Positions 47,301 to 58,432 of a stretch of DNA of 64,000 bases are shown here, in pieces. Positions within the stretch are counted from its first letter, which is position 1; every line of letters begins with the position of its first letter. Origin of the DNA: Holothuria scabra (lineage: Eukaryota; Echinodermata; Holothuroidea; Aspidochirotida; Holothuriidae); NCBI GenBank assembly GCA_037179385.1, contig CM074200.1, positions 30,693,884 through 30,757,883 on the forward strand, given 5' to 3'. The position numbers and the translations under genes are program-made. The notes beneath the pieces are model-generated. The model was not told where the DNA came from. It did not search any database and saw only the letters and a program-made list of their open reading frames with translations.

Positions 47301-48087
47301 TCGCATTTCATATGAGACTTTCATTCAGAAATATAAGGTTAGATACCCTTTTACAAAATTTTACGGAATTTGCTCTGCAATTCCTAGGTCTTGGAAGAAT
47401 GAATTATTTAATGATCCCAATGAAACAAGTGAGGATATAGATTTTAGTGAGCCGATTTTTTCGATAACCTCAGTCTCTCGTTTACTCTACCCTCACCTTG
47501 TTAATAAAATTTCTCATTTTCCAATTGCTTGTAAGAAATGGGCAGTTTCATTTGATTTTAGTGAGGATGCGTGGGCACTAATTTTTACTAGCCCCTCTCG
47601 TACTCGTCTTGAAGCTAAAGTTCATTATTTCCAGTTCAGATTTCTCCATCGTATATTAGGTACTAATAAGTTTTTGCACTTAATGCGTAAGAAAGATTCC
47701 CCTGTTTGTACATTTTGTGTTAATGAGCCAGAGTCAATTGAACATCTCTTTTGGTCATGTCATGTTACTTCTTCGTTTTTGTTAGATTGCGAGCAACTCT
47801 TTTTTGGTTCACAATTTAAGTTGTCAAGGCAAGATTATTTTTTTGGTAAACTGACGACCAGTTTTCATCCATTTAATTTCTACATTTTTCACATTAAATA
47901 TTATAACTTTAGTTGTAAGCTCGATGACAGAAAACCCGATGCGAATGAGTTCTTTTACAAGTTTAAATTTATTTTTAATGTAGAAAAGGGTATTGCACTG
48001 AAAAGAAATTCCCCCGTATCTTTTCGCACTAGATTTAACGTTCTTAAAAAATGCTTCTCCTATTCATTGCCGCAACTCATGAATTAG
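44342..48087 (+). pseudogene. Element B ORF2: endonuclease-reverse transcriptase, broken
   Basis: Starts ATGATGGCC (44342) with LKICSYNVRGLRQNKKRRQ. A TGA at 44510 replaces the Trp of NEWGG. The endonuclease continues (ACIYGPN, DFNFVFNL, DIHCRLDFF) to a one-base loss near 44975. The frame that follows has QSDHSLVVL and RGPGYWKFNNSLL, with the RT motifs IPKPDKD, YRPISLLNIDYK, DFEKAFDSL, GVKQGCPLSPYLF and YADD (46425). A TAG at 46987 replaces a Lys of the WVKRY motif. The C-terminal knuckle CTFC...HLFWSC lies near 47708 and the stop at 48085. One GGDFN Gly is Trp here (IWGWDFNF). Otherwise it is well conserved, so inactivation is moderate in age. Confidence 0.85.
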
Positions 48088-48398
48088 CTTTACTCCGTTG
48101 CTTGCTTTGACCTGCTCTCTGTTGCCCTTTTAAAAGACGCCTGTTATATCCCTCCATTGTAGCCGATTATATTTATCACAGATAGGTATTTAAGAAGTGG
48201 TGTTATCTATCGTGGCATGCAACCTACATTGTGCATTTATTTCTACTTTTTCTTTCTTTGGTTATATGTAAATTGTATAATTATGTAGATAACCTTAACT
48301 ATTGTATATTCGATTACACTGCGGTGAGGGAAAAAAATGGTTATGAATCAGAACGTGAAAAAAATATGAAAAAAATCAATAAAAGAGTTGGAAAAAAA
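48088..48398 (+). terminator. Element B 3' UTR and poly(A) signal
   Basis: Non-coding. It ends TCAATAAAAGAGTTGG and a short A run, directly followed by the TTTA/TTTG tract. Confidence 0.65.
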
Positions 48399-48441
48399 TA
48401 TTTTTTTATTTATTTATTTATTTATTTGTTTGTTTGTTTGT
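48399..48441 (+). repeat. (TTTA)n(TTTG)n tract between B and C
   Basis: About five TTTA and four TTTG units join the poly(A) end of B to the 5' end of C. Confidence 0.9.
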
Positions 48442-48589
48442 TTGATCTGGCAACATCATGGCGACCTGAGTAGACCTGCATCCTTAGGGCTCTCGTATAA
48501 TTCACGTTTAAAACCACGTTTATATGTAATATTTCGCCCTTGTGAAGCATACATCGGCTTCGTCTTGCTGTATTGTTTGATTTCGTGTG

Positions 48590-49426
48590 ATGAAACGGGG
48601 AAGAGGACGTCCAAAAGGAAGTTTAGGTATAAAGAAACGTGTCGCTATGGCCAAAGCCCAGGCAAAGGCTCTAGAAAAGGCACAGGCCTCTCATCCTACC
48701 GTTGGTAAGCATCGTGCAGTATTTGAGGAATGTGAAGAAGCCATTCCGGTTGAAGAAACTTCATTCCCCATTGATGAGTATGAAGAAGAGGAGAATTTAT
48801 CTGAGAAGCTGGAAAAGGCCATTGATAAAGCTATTAAGTCTTTATCTGCTGACTTGAAGGCTCTTAAAAAGGATTTGAAAGACGAACTTAAATCTCACGT
48901 TCAAAGGATCAACAAGCTAGAAAAGCAAAATGGTGAACTTAAAAAGAAAGGGGAAGCATTGGAGGAAAAAGTGTTAACGCTTGAGAAAGAAAACTAGGAA
49001 CAATTTGAGTTACTCAATAAACAAGAACGTTTCTCGAGACGAAATAATGTTCGTTTGGTAGGCTACAAATCAACCGAGAAAGAAGACTGTCTGGAAATTG
49101 CTAGGTCGATTTTTGCAGACATCGGAGTACAAGACTGCAAGATTGAACGTGCCCACCGGGATGGGAAAGTAGTTCAAGGAGAAGATAGGCATATATTGAT
49201 GAAAGTTTCATTCTACCAAGACAAGCTTTTCCTCTTACGGAACGCAAGGGAAAAATTGCGAAGTAAGCCATTTTTTCTAACCGATGACTTAACCCTGCAT
49301 GACCTCCGAGAGAAGAAACGATGGACCCCCCAAGTTACATCCCTGTACCAGGCAGGCACGAAGCTTCGTTTTTCGGGGGGAGTATGGCGAATGGCGGACG
49401 GCCGGCCCTATAAGTTCAAGGAATAG
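48590..49426 (+). pseudogene. Element C ORF1 protein, one nonsense codon
   Basis: 279 codons from ATG 48590. It opens KRGRGRPKGS, an AT-hook core like that of A, then a Lys-rich stretch, an acidic patch (EYEEEENLSEKL) and a coiled coil (LKALKKDLKDELKSH, INKLEKQNGELKKKG). A TAG at 48995 follows LEKEN, where A has a sense codon. The frame then resumes through NKQERFSRRNNVRLVGY, CKIERAHRDGK, HILMKVSFYQDK, DDLTLHDLREKKRW and KLRFSGGVW. N- and C-terminal halves are therefore both well kept around a single stop. Confidence 0.85.
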
Positions 49427-49915
49427 TTTCTATGGTCTTCCTGTCTGGACCTTTATCTGGTAATCAGTGATTTAACGATAAGGCTAGCTATCTTTTTTCT
49501 CTTGGAGGGATTCTGTTCATGTCTGGTTATGGATTCTGTCCTGTTTACACTTGAAAGATCTCGGAAATATTGTTTCGGAAAGTTCTCCACTGCATATGGA
49601 CACTTCGCATCACTTAAACGATGGACCCCCCCAAGTTACATCTCTATACCAGTCAGGCACAAAGTTCCGTTCTTCGAGGGGAGTATGGCGAATGGTGGAC
49701 GGCCGAACCTAAAGTTTAAGGAATAATTTCTACGGTTTTTCCTATCTGGATCTTTATTTGATAATCAGAGATTAGACGATAAGGCTAGCTACCATTTTTC
49801 TCTCTCGAGGGATTCTATTAATGTCTGGTTACGAAGTATGTCCTGTATTTATTTGGAAGATCTCGGAAATACTGCTTCGGAAAGCCCTCCTTTACTCACT
49901 TAATTGAAGATGACT
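49316..49915 (+). repeat. 300-bp tandem duplication over the ORF1 end and spacer (element C)
   Basis: AAACGATGGACCCCCC at 49316 and 49616, GGGGAGTATGGCGAATGG at 49378 and 49678, and AAGATCTCGGAAATA..G near 49556 and 49856 are all offset by 300 bp. The repeat includes the last 36 or so codons of ORF1 (WTPQVTS...) and about 190 bp of spacer. The same functional region is duplicated in element B, with a different length. Confidence 0.85.
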
Positions 49916-50374
49916 GATTTTTCAGATTCAAGGGATTTTTAGACGAGAGGGTATCGTATCTTTACACACTCTTAATGCTTGAGCTACCTTTTGTTGTGAG
50001 GTAGGATACCCTCCAGACTTCACATATACCACTTTCTATTCATGTTTTTGCCCTGAGGAAGTTCTTGCTGGTGTTGGCAGTCCATGACCCTCTTTAATTT
50101 GGGTGGTTACGACTGGAAACTGTTCCAGTATGTGGGACTTTTGTCTCCTAAACTTACTTTGAATCCTTCAGTTGATTTGACTTTCTTTTATCTTTTTTTG
50201 TGTCTATTTTTCTCCATCATTAGTTATTGCATTACTGTATACATTCACTACCACATTTATGTTATTACACCATTCCTCAAATATTCAATTCCTAAACTAT
50301 TGTTCTGCTGCCTCAGATATGATATTCGCGTGGGATCACTTTTCATGAAATCTCTGCAATACTCTTTCATATAG

Positions 50375-53300
50375 ATGTCCACTCTAAGAATCAGTTCTTA
50401 TAATGTAAGAGGGTTGAGGTAGCAGAAAAAAAGACGTCAGGTTTTTGCTTTCCTTCATAAGCAAAATAGGGATATTTTTTGTATACAAGAAACGCATAGC
50501 ATTCATGATGATGAAAAGTTTTGGCGTAATGAGTGGGGTGGGAGGATTTTTTCCAATCATGGCACCACAGCTAGCCGAGGTGTCTGTATCTTATTCAACC
50601 CCCTTCTGTCTTTTTCTGTTCTCAATTCTTGGATGTGTAATAATGGGAGAATAATTATACTAGATCTTTTCATTAGCCATAAAAACTTCACTTTAGTTTG
50701 TTTATATGGCCCGAATCAAGATGACCCGTCCTTCTTTACGATCTTAAACTCCCAATTGACTCTTTTCCCCTTTGACACGGTATTGATTGCTGGCGATTTC
50801 AACTTTGTTTTAACCTAGACTTGGATAAGTTGGGAGGGAATCCATAAACTATTTTTTCTGCCAGGGATATCTGTTAAATAATGAGCTTTTATGATCTTGT
50901 TGATATATGGAGGGAAAGGCACCCCCGTGATAAAGTTTATACTTGGACTTCGAACGTTTCAAACGATATTCATTGTAGGTTGGATTTTTTCCTTATCTCT
51001 CGTGCGCTCATGCACAATGTCAGTTAAACCACTATTTGTACCAGCCTCAGTTCGGACCATTCTATTGTAAATTTAGATATTAATATATGTAATGAAAAAA
51101 GAGGGCGTGGTTTTTGGAAGTTCAACAATTCCCTTCTTAAAGATACTCAGTATTTAAAGCTTATTTCAGATATCACTAACAGTACTACTGTACGCGTACG
51201 GATATTAATCACGATGCTTCTTTCACTTGGGAATACTTGAAATATTCAATTCGTAAGTCGACAATTTCTTATAGTAAGGCTAAAGCTAAAGAAACTCGCA
51301 ACATCGAAAAGGACCTATTAAAGGAAATTGCTTATTTGGAACAAATGTTATGTCACTCTAATTCCGATGTTATTCTTGATAGGCTAAGAGATGCTCGTAA
51401 TAGATTACAGTCAATTTATGATGTTAAAATTCAGGGTATTATTATCCGATCGATTGGTCGATGGGTTGAGGAAGGGGAGCGAAACACTAAGTATTTTTTG
51501 AATCTTGAGAAAAGAAATAAAAGTTGTAATGTTATTCGTAAACTTATAGCAAGGGATGGGAGGCATATTGAGTCTGGTGCTGGTATTCTTAGGGAACTAA
51601 AAAAATTTTACACGTCTCTTTACAATAGCGAGGATTGCTTTCCCTCTTCCTTTTGTAACAACATCCCAAATCCTAAGAAGCTAAGTGATGAAAACGCCGC
51701 TGCCTGTGATGGCAGGTTAACTTTGGATGAGTGTAAACGTGCATTGTTCTCTCTTAGTAACAGTAAGAGTCCTGGCAGCGACGGGCTTTCCACAGAATTT
51801 TACAAGCATTTCTGGCCCTTAATAGGCGATATAGTAACCAACCCTCTCAACTCTGCTTATGATAAAGTTAGCTTATCCGAAGAGCATGGTAGGGGTGTCA
51901 TTGTTTTAATACCAAAGCCAAATAAAGATCACACATTTACTAAAAACTATCGACCTATTTCATTGTTAAACGTGGATTACAAAATTTGTTCAAAGGCGTT
52001 GGCTACTAGGATTAAAAATGTTATTCCAAATATTATTAACGATAATCAAACAGGTTTTATAAAGGACAGGTTCATAGGTGAAAACATAAGATATATCTTG
52101 GATTCTATCAATTATTGCAATGACAGAGGTATACCAGGCTTCCTCCTCTTAGTTGATTTTGAAAAAGCATTTGATAGACTGGAATGGGGTTTTATTCATA
52201 AGTGTTTACATTTTTTCAACTTTAATAAGGATTTCCACCAATGGATTTTTACTCTGCACTCTAATGTTTCTTCATGTGTTTGCAACAATGGTTTCTGTAC
52301 GGGTTTTTTTTAAAGTTTCCAGAGGAGTAAGACAGGGTTGCCCAATCAGTCCCTATCTTTTCATAATTTGCGCCGAACTCCTTGCCCTCCGTATTAATTC
52401 TTCACCCTTAGTGAGAGGGCTTACAATTTTTAATCACGAGACCAAAATTATTCAGTACGCCGATGACACCTGAATTTTATTTGATGGTTCTTATTCCTCT
52501 CTGAAGTCAGTCGTGGATATTTTTCAGGCTCTCCAGGTGTCATCTGGCCTCAAAGTCAATTTCGAAAAATCTAACATTTTCCCATTAGGTCCGTTGAGGT
52601 ATAATAAACCCCGTTTTCTTAGCGATTTTAATCTTAAATGGACGACAGGCCCTGTCACTGCTCTGGGGATCACTTTTGATCACTGCAAGCATAATCTGTT
52701 TCGCCTCAATTACCCTCCAAAACTTTCTAGACTCAAATGTACTCTTAACTTATGGGCGCAATGGGACCTTACCCCTATTGGGAGAGTAACTCTTGTAAAA
52801 TCATTTGGTTTGTCGCAGTTAGTATATCTCTTTCAAGTTCTCCCAAATCCTCCCCATAATTTTGTTAAGGAATTAGAAACTTATATATTTAAATTTATTT
52901 GGTGAGGGAAAAGGGACAAGGTCAAAAGGAGTACGTTAGTTGCACCCGTTTCGGAAGGGGGCTTAATGCTATTCACATTTCAACCTTTCTTAGTAGCTTA
53001 AAGTGTTCTTGGATTAAGCGATATTGTAACGAATCTAAGGGTTCATGGAAAACGTTTTTTAATTTGCATTTACATGGTAAAGGAAAATCCTTTCTATTCC
53101 AATGTAATTTTGATACAAAAGAAAGAACGGCAAATTCATTTATTAATGAAGTGTGTACTGCTTGGGCACTATATTCTTTTAGGAAACCTTCTGAAAACTA
53201 CGGGTACCAAATCATTTGGAACAACGGTCACATTAAGGTAAATAACAAGACAATATTTTATAATCACTTATATGATCAGAATGTGATCTATGTAAAAGAT

Positions 53301-54095
53301 TTCTTTGATGATAACAATCAAATACTTTCTTATGACTGTTTTGTTAGAAAATTTAATATTGTTGTGCTCCCTTTTACTAAGTATTATGGAATTATTCATG
53401 CTATCCCGGTTCACTGGAAGCAAGGGTTTGCAAACGAAACAACTGACTTAGATTATGGTCATGGCTATGAGACTACTTTAAATTCCCCCAATATGTCTCG
53501 GGTTATTTATAAGCAGATTATCTCTAAAGTATGTACTGCTCCTGCGTCCTGTTCTAAGTGGAACCAGAGCTTCACAGATATTTCCAATTACTGGAACACT
53601 ATTTTTAGGATCCCCTTTACCTCTGTTCGGGAAACCAAAATCCAATATTTTCAGTTTAGATTTTTACATAGAATCATAGGTACCAATACCCTTCTGCACC
53701 GCATGAATCTTACTGAAAGCCCCTCTTGTACATTTTGCGGGAACCAGGATGAAAGTATAAAGCATTTATTTTGGGAATGTGAGGTTACATCGGAATTCAT
53801 TCTGGATGTTGAACAGAAGGTTTTAGGCAGACAATTTTGTTTCACAAAACGGGATATTTTCTTTGGGTACTCACTTTTACTTAAGCATCCCTATAACTCT
53901 TTGATATTTTACATGAAGTATTATATTTTCGAGAAAAAGATCAATAGGGGTTCCCCTGTCCTTAATGAATTTATGCACAAATTGAAGTTTCATTTTAGAG
54001 TGGAAAAGTATATTTCAAGTAAAAGTTTTCGAAAAGGTTTAACTATAAACGAGTTTAGAGATGCATTTAGTGAATGTCCCTTTCTCTTTAGCTAA
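50375..54095 (+). pseudogene. Element C ORF2: endonuclease-reverse transcriptase, heavily broken
   Basis: Starts MSTLRISSYNVRGLR at 50375, with a TAG at 50420. The endonuclease continues (CIQETHS, NEWGGRI, CLYGPN, AGDFNFVL), then a frameshift near 50812, stops near 50845 and 50877, HCRLDFFLIS, and further shifts. The RT frame from 51237 has RSIGRWVEEGE, SPGSDGLSTEFY, IPKPNKD, YRPISLLNVDYK, NQTGF and DFEKAFDRL. It shifts at a T run near 52305 before VSRGVRQGCPISPYLF, then has YADD (52456) and a TGA at 52471. Another TGA at 52903 and a shift near 52960 precede the C-terminal region, which is open to 54095 with the knuckle CTFC...HLFWEC. The catalytic motifs are still readable; no function is possible. 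Confidence 0.85.
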
Positions 54096-54258
54096 GTATA
54101 TTTGTTGGGAGCGAAATGACATGCTTGTGATATTTTTTCATATATTGTAATGTTACGTAGTGGAATGATGAATATAGGGAGTAATATAATAATCATCATG
54201 CATTTATGCAGAAATTGAAGTTTCATTTGAATTTATGCTCGAATTGAAATAGATTGAG

Positions 54259-55498
54259 TATTCTACAACCCCTAGCTATCCGTTATTCACTTTCTTAGCT
54301 CCTATTGGCTAATTCAGTATCATGTGACCATTAAAAACAATCCGTTATTTTTGCAATAACAGGCAGTTAGCCTCATTAACATGCATAAGTCAATAGTAAC
54401 ACTACTTATTTGGAGGGTATCAAGACTGTCTGCTGTTGCTATGCAACAGAATTGTGGTGGTTTGGAACCACTGGACCATACCACAGTGTACAGTACAACT
54501 GTATACATGCAAAGGTCCACGGCTCCTTCAGTAACAATGGATGTTCCCTGCTTTGATCTCATATTTGAGCCATGTGATGTGGACAAATTTGGGGTCTCGA
54601 CGATTTTTTCACCAATAAAAGGCAGCCTTATGTAATTTATTCCTTAAATTTAAGCGCCCAGTGTGTAAGTTCTAGCGAGTACACTCAAACCGGCAACAGC
54701 CTAGTGTTACATAGTTGCGAAAACACTACGGATCAACGTAACGTCGTTAGAGTACCTCGATGCGGAGCCTAACGTTAGGCCTAGCACTAACAGTAACACC
54801 AACCTGTCAATGTCGTTCGAAGAACAAAGCATAGCTTTATCCTCAATATTTCAGGGCTGCAACTTTCGTGCACCAGTAAATGTGACTGTTAATAAGTCTT
54901 CGTGAACATTCATATCTTTTCTTCTCAAGAGTTAGTCGATTTATCAAACGTTTCACCTTATTTCACTTCACCAGTTTTCACAGGTTACATTGTTTATAAT
55001 CGTTGAAGTATGCTTTCAGTAAGTGTATTCTGCACTTTGGTCGTCAACCTTTAACTTTGACCTTTGACAATTGCGCAATTTCAAGTTCAGTAAACAAATT
55101 CTTTTTCAAGTTCAGGATAAAACTAATTAGGAAGTAAGTGTTCTACTATTAATCAACTTTCAAGTATCTATAAAATGTTTATTTTGCCGTTGTCAAATTT
55201 ATTGTAAAGAAATTGCTTATACATAATAGTAGCCATATACGTACGTGACACATATACTGCACTGTACACAGTCTATTACTATAAAGCGGTCAAGGTCACC
55301 ATTTTGTTGTTCGCCAGGAAACATCAAAAGGCAAAAATTACAAGAATGGTGGTAATAGAAACCGTCAGAAATAGTAATTGCTCATTGGTTGTCATCACTG
55401 CCTGTTATTGTACTTGCTGCAAATCGCTTTTTTAGACTCAATTTATCAGAATTTCTTTCATTTTTCGTACTTTTTATTAGTTTTGGGGTTGTAGAATA
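54259..55498. mobile_element. TA-flanked TIR element inserted in the 3' UTR of element C
   Basis: TTCTACAACCCC (54261-54272) is matched by its exact reverse complement GGGGTTGTAGAA (55485-55496), and both outer borders carry TA, which could be the target duplication. The insert is about 1236 bp with no transposase frame, so it is non-autonomous. TA target and short TIRs fit Tc1/mariner-like or other TA-inserting groups, but the family is not identified. Inside, 54591-54653 copies one arm of the adjacent hairpin. Confidence 0.5.
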
Positions 55499-55653
55499 GG
55501 AATAAATTACATAAGGCTGCCTTTTATTGGTGAATAAACCGTCTCGACCCAAAATTTGACAAAATAACGGACTCGCCTCGTCCGTTATTTTTCCAAATTT
55601 TGGGTCTCGACGGTTTATTCACCAATAAAAGGCAGCCTTATGTAATTTATTCC
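55499..55653. repeat. 155-bp near-perfect hairpin (74-bp arms, 7-base loop)
   Basis: The left arm 55499-55572 (GGAATAAATTACATAAGG ... AAATAACGGAC) and right arm 55580-55653 are reverse complements at 72 of 74 positions, around the loop TCGCCTC. The right arm plus the following TTAAAT is repeated at 54591-54659. It looks like a foldback element. Confidence 0.85.
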
Positions 55654-56018
55654 TTAAATATAAATATCATCTTGCATTTATGTGAAAAAATACGAGTGCA
55701 TGAATCAAGGCATGGTCTTTGTCAAAAATTGCGTTATGTGTATATATGAATGCTTATATATGTATTTGTGTATAAGTATGTGTGTATCTGTATATGTACA
55801 TATAGGAATATGTCGAATATTAATTAAGTGCATATACTCTAACTTATTTCAAAAGAAATATTAACATGGTATCGTATATGTCACAAATTTATTATGTAAT
55901 CAAAGTGTACAATATTTATTCATAGACTGGGATATGTTATGTAAATAAAGTGTATATAGTCCAATGCTTTCAAAACAAATGAACATGAGAGAACAATAAA
56001 GATGGAGCAAAAAAAAAA
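55654..56018 (+). terminator. Element C 3' UTR remainder, poly(A) signal and tail
   Basis: A weak link to the UTR left of the insert is the similar word ATCATC(A/T)TGCATTTATG at 54212 and 55667. It ends GAACAATAAAGATGGAGC and 10 A. Confidence 0.6.
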
Positions 56019-56048
56019 GTATTTATTTATTTATTTATTTATTTATTT
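56019..56048 (+). repeat. (TTTA)n tract between C and D
   Basis: GTATTTATTTATTT... lies directly between the poly(A) of C and the truncated start of D. Confidence 0.9.
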
Positions 56049-56915
56049 TCAGATATTTCAATTTAAATTCTTACATAGGATTATTGCTACAAACAGACTA
56101 CTTTACTTAATGAAAAAAACTGATTCAGATTTGTGTTCCTTTTGTGGTACGAAAGTGGAGACCCTTGAGCATCTTTTTTGGGAGTGTAATTTTACTGCTT
56201 CTTTCATTTTGGATGTTGAAGCATGTGTGCTTAAAAAACAATTTTGCTTTTCTAAAAGAGATATCTTTTTTGGCTACAGCGATAGACATTGCCATCCTTA
56301 TAATTTTTTAATTCTCCACATGAAATATTACATTTATGATTGTAAAAGAAATGAGAAGAAACCCATAGTTGGAGAATTTGTTTTTAAGTTTAAGTTTGCC
56401 CTAAGTATTGAAAAATTTAATGATGCTAGGATTCTTCCTAACAAGAAAAATAGGGTTAGTTTTAGTGATCTCTATCAAGCGTTCTCCCCATGCTCAGATT
56501 TGTTCACGTGATTTTTGTTTGTTCCGAGGAGATAATTATGTTTTTCCCTATGTAAGACTTTCTGTGCGTTTTATACACTTATCTGGAATAATTTGCATGT
56601 TCCAAAGATAATGTATGTACGCTGAAAAATTGTGAGTTTTTGTATAAGTATTTTCAATTGAAGGAATAAATGTTGACCTCTTTTTACTTATTTGTTTTTT
56701 ATGAAATTAATTATAATTAGATCCTTATTATTTGAGGATATATTTCTGTTTAACAGCCGACCCCTTACGTCTTTTTGTTGCAAGATCTGTGGGTTTTAGC
56801 AGAAATATGTAATAGAATGTAAATATTGTATATATGGAAAGATCATATCATGTTTTTGAGTTCAATCGTGTTAAAAAATGAAACAAAACAATGAAATACA
56901 CGGCGGAAAAAAAAA
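56049..56915 (+). mobile_element. Element D, 5'-truncated LINE (ORF2 tail and 3' UTR)
   Basis: Begins in the ORF2 C-terminal region and ends with a 395-bp 3' UTR and ATACACGGCGG plus 9 A. The tail word ATACACGG is shared with elements D2 and E, which places D in or near that subfamily. Confidence 0.75.
56051..56511 (+). pseudogene. Element D ORF2 C-terminal fragment
   Basis: An open 150-codon piece: IFQFKFLHRIIATNRLLYL, the CCHC knuckle CSFCGTKVETLEHLFWEC, then FILDVEACVLKKQFCFSKRDIFFGY and a basic tail, ending at a TGA. The frame is undamaged but lacks endonuclease and RT because of 5' truncation. Confidence 0.8.
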
Positions 56916-56941
56916 TTATTTATTTATTTATTTATTTATTT
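56916..56941 (+). repeat. (TTTA)n tract between D and D2
   Basis: About six ATTT units lie between the poly(A) of D and the 5' end of D2. Confidence 0.9.
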
Positions 56942-57547
56942 TTGTGTGACATTAGGTATCCTTTCTGGGCGGCAGTAGTATACAGCCACCCGGATAGGTG
57001 CCCTTCACCCTAAAGTAATGTACGGTCCATGAACAACGCTTTGCTCCTGTTGCTGTGTACACAATTATAAGTAGTTATAAGCAGGTATCATGCTTTGGTA
57101 TTCTAACTCTGTCATATACAGTATGGTAGGTACACAAGATCCTTTTTGTATATGATGCGTGTTTTGTTTTGAATGTTCTATGAACATATTATCATAACTG
57201 TGACTGTCATGGAAACTGTGTAATGTGCCACTGTGTGAGCACTATTTGTAGGTATAAAACCGATGCTTTTAGATTTACAGTTTACTTACATATAATTGGA
57301 ATGTTCAGCTGCTTCATTTATAACATTCTTAAGGTATACTACTGATATAATGGAATTGTAGTGATGAATATAAAGCGAACGTACTGTATCTATTCAGATT
57401 CGTGTTGAACACAGATATTAAAATACACGGAGAAAAAAAAAAGAATATTGTATTACGGCTAATATCATCAAAAAAGAAGAAACGAAATGTATATTATCAT
57501 CTGCATTGTATATATGTTAATAACGAATAAATGAGATGTAAAAAAAA
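56942..57547 (+). mobile_element. Element D2, 3'-UTR-only copy
   Basis: From TTGTGTGACATTAGGTATCC it is virtually identical for about 500 bp to the 3' UTR of element E (62374 onwards, constant offset 5432). It differs only in A-run length there and in small indels near the end. There is no coding sequence. It ends ...GAATAAATGAGATGT plus A7-8. Confidence 0.85.
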
Positions 57548-57590
57548 TATTTATTTATTTATTTATGTATGTATTTATTTATTTATGTAT

Positions 57591-57625
<35 letters not shown>

Positions 57626-57644
57626 TTGATTTATTTATTTATTT
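57548..57644 (+). repeat. (TTTA)n tract with TATG interruptions, between D2 and E
   Basis: About 97 bp of ATTT units with scattered ATGT and TTGA variants. Confidence 0.9.
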
Positions 57645-57645
57645 A

Positions 57646-58056
57646 ATAAACAAACAGGAACGTTTTTCAAGGAGGAATAACTTACGTATCGTTGGCATAA
57701 AGACGACAGAAAAAGAGGACTGCATCGCCCTTGCCACAAAGGTTTTTGAAGAAGTCGGGTTTCCCTCTTGCAAGATAGAACGAGCCTACAGAGACGGGAA
57801 GGTGGTTAACGGCAGAGACAGACACCTCTTGGTTAAACTTTCATTTCTTCAAGGCAAAATAGCAGTATTAAAGAACACAAGTCAAGCTCTAGCCTCTAAG
57901 GATTACTATATTGTGGATGACTTAACGGCAGTCGACCTGAAAGAAAAGAAGAAGTGGGGCCCAAAGGTGCAAGAATTATATAGAAATAGAGTTCGGCTGA
58001 GATTTACCGGTGGATTGTGGAAAGGAAGCGACGGAAAGCCCTACCGATTTAATTGA
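57646..58056 (+). pseudogene. Element E ORF1, RRM and C-terminal domain
   Basis: An open frame from INKQERFSRRNNLRIVGI through CKIERAYRDGK (usual His replaced by Tyr), GRDRHLLVKLSF, YYIVDDLTAVDLKEKKKW and RLRFTGGLW, to a TGA at 58054. The AT-hook and coiled coil are missing through 5' truncation. The extra open sequence upstream is only the tetranucleotide tract. Confidence 0.8.
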
Positions 58057-58432
58057 ATTTGCTACCTGTTGGCCTGTCACTGTGTTTCATTTTATTACTC
58101 ATTTATAATGTTAATTTTATAGCCTAGCAGACTACAGCTTTCATCAAAAGGACCGTTCAATTTTCCCTTTATGGATCTTTTTAGGAAGTTATCTTCGGAC
58201 GCGTTTGACACTTTGGTGAAAACTGGACTGGATTTCTTCTTGATTGACTGTTCCTGCTTTTTTTGGTATGTTTTTTATTCCTTTATGTACTGTGTGTTTT
58301 GTTGTCTTTATCCATCTCAAGTTTACTACAAATATATGTTAAGCCATTATACATCTTTCCCGATGTTCGAATGATCTTCCCTCATTACGGTTATGTAGCC
58401 GACACCCCTGTTTTTTGTTCTCTGATATATTA

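Larger units (their letters stand above)
42884..48398 (+). mobile_element. Element B, right and main part
   Basis: Continues the ORF1 interrupted by A. It then has a 370-bp tandem duplication, an internal structured microsatellite, a decayed ORF2 and a 3' UTR ending in AATAAAAGAG plus a short A run before a TTTA/TTTG tract. Including the left fragment (37389-37448), B is 5'-truncated within ORF1. It has two stops and one frameshift in ORF2. Confidence 0.8.
48442..56018 (+). mobile_element. Element C, full-length but decayed LINE with inserted DNA elements
   Basis: The 5' end is intact (CATCATGGCGACC ... GGGCTCTCG, the same 5' UTR landmarks as A and F). ORF1 has one stop; ORF2 has several. 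The 3' UTR is interrupted by a TIR element (54259-55498) and a hairpin (55499-55653), then resumes and ends in AATAAAGATGGAGC plus 10 A (56009-56018). C is the oldest-looking of the long elements. Confidence 0.75.

Noticed and set aside
50445..50654. 69-codon + frame in element C
   Set aside because: An out-of-frame reading over the endonuclease region. The true frame carries the CIQETHS and NEWGG motifs.
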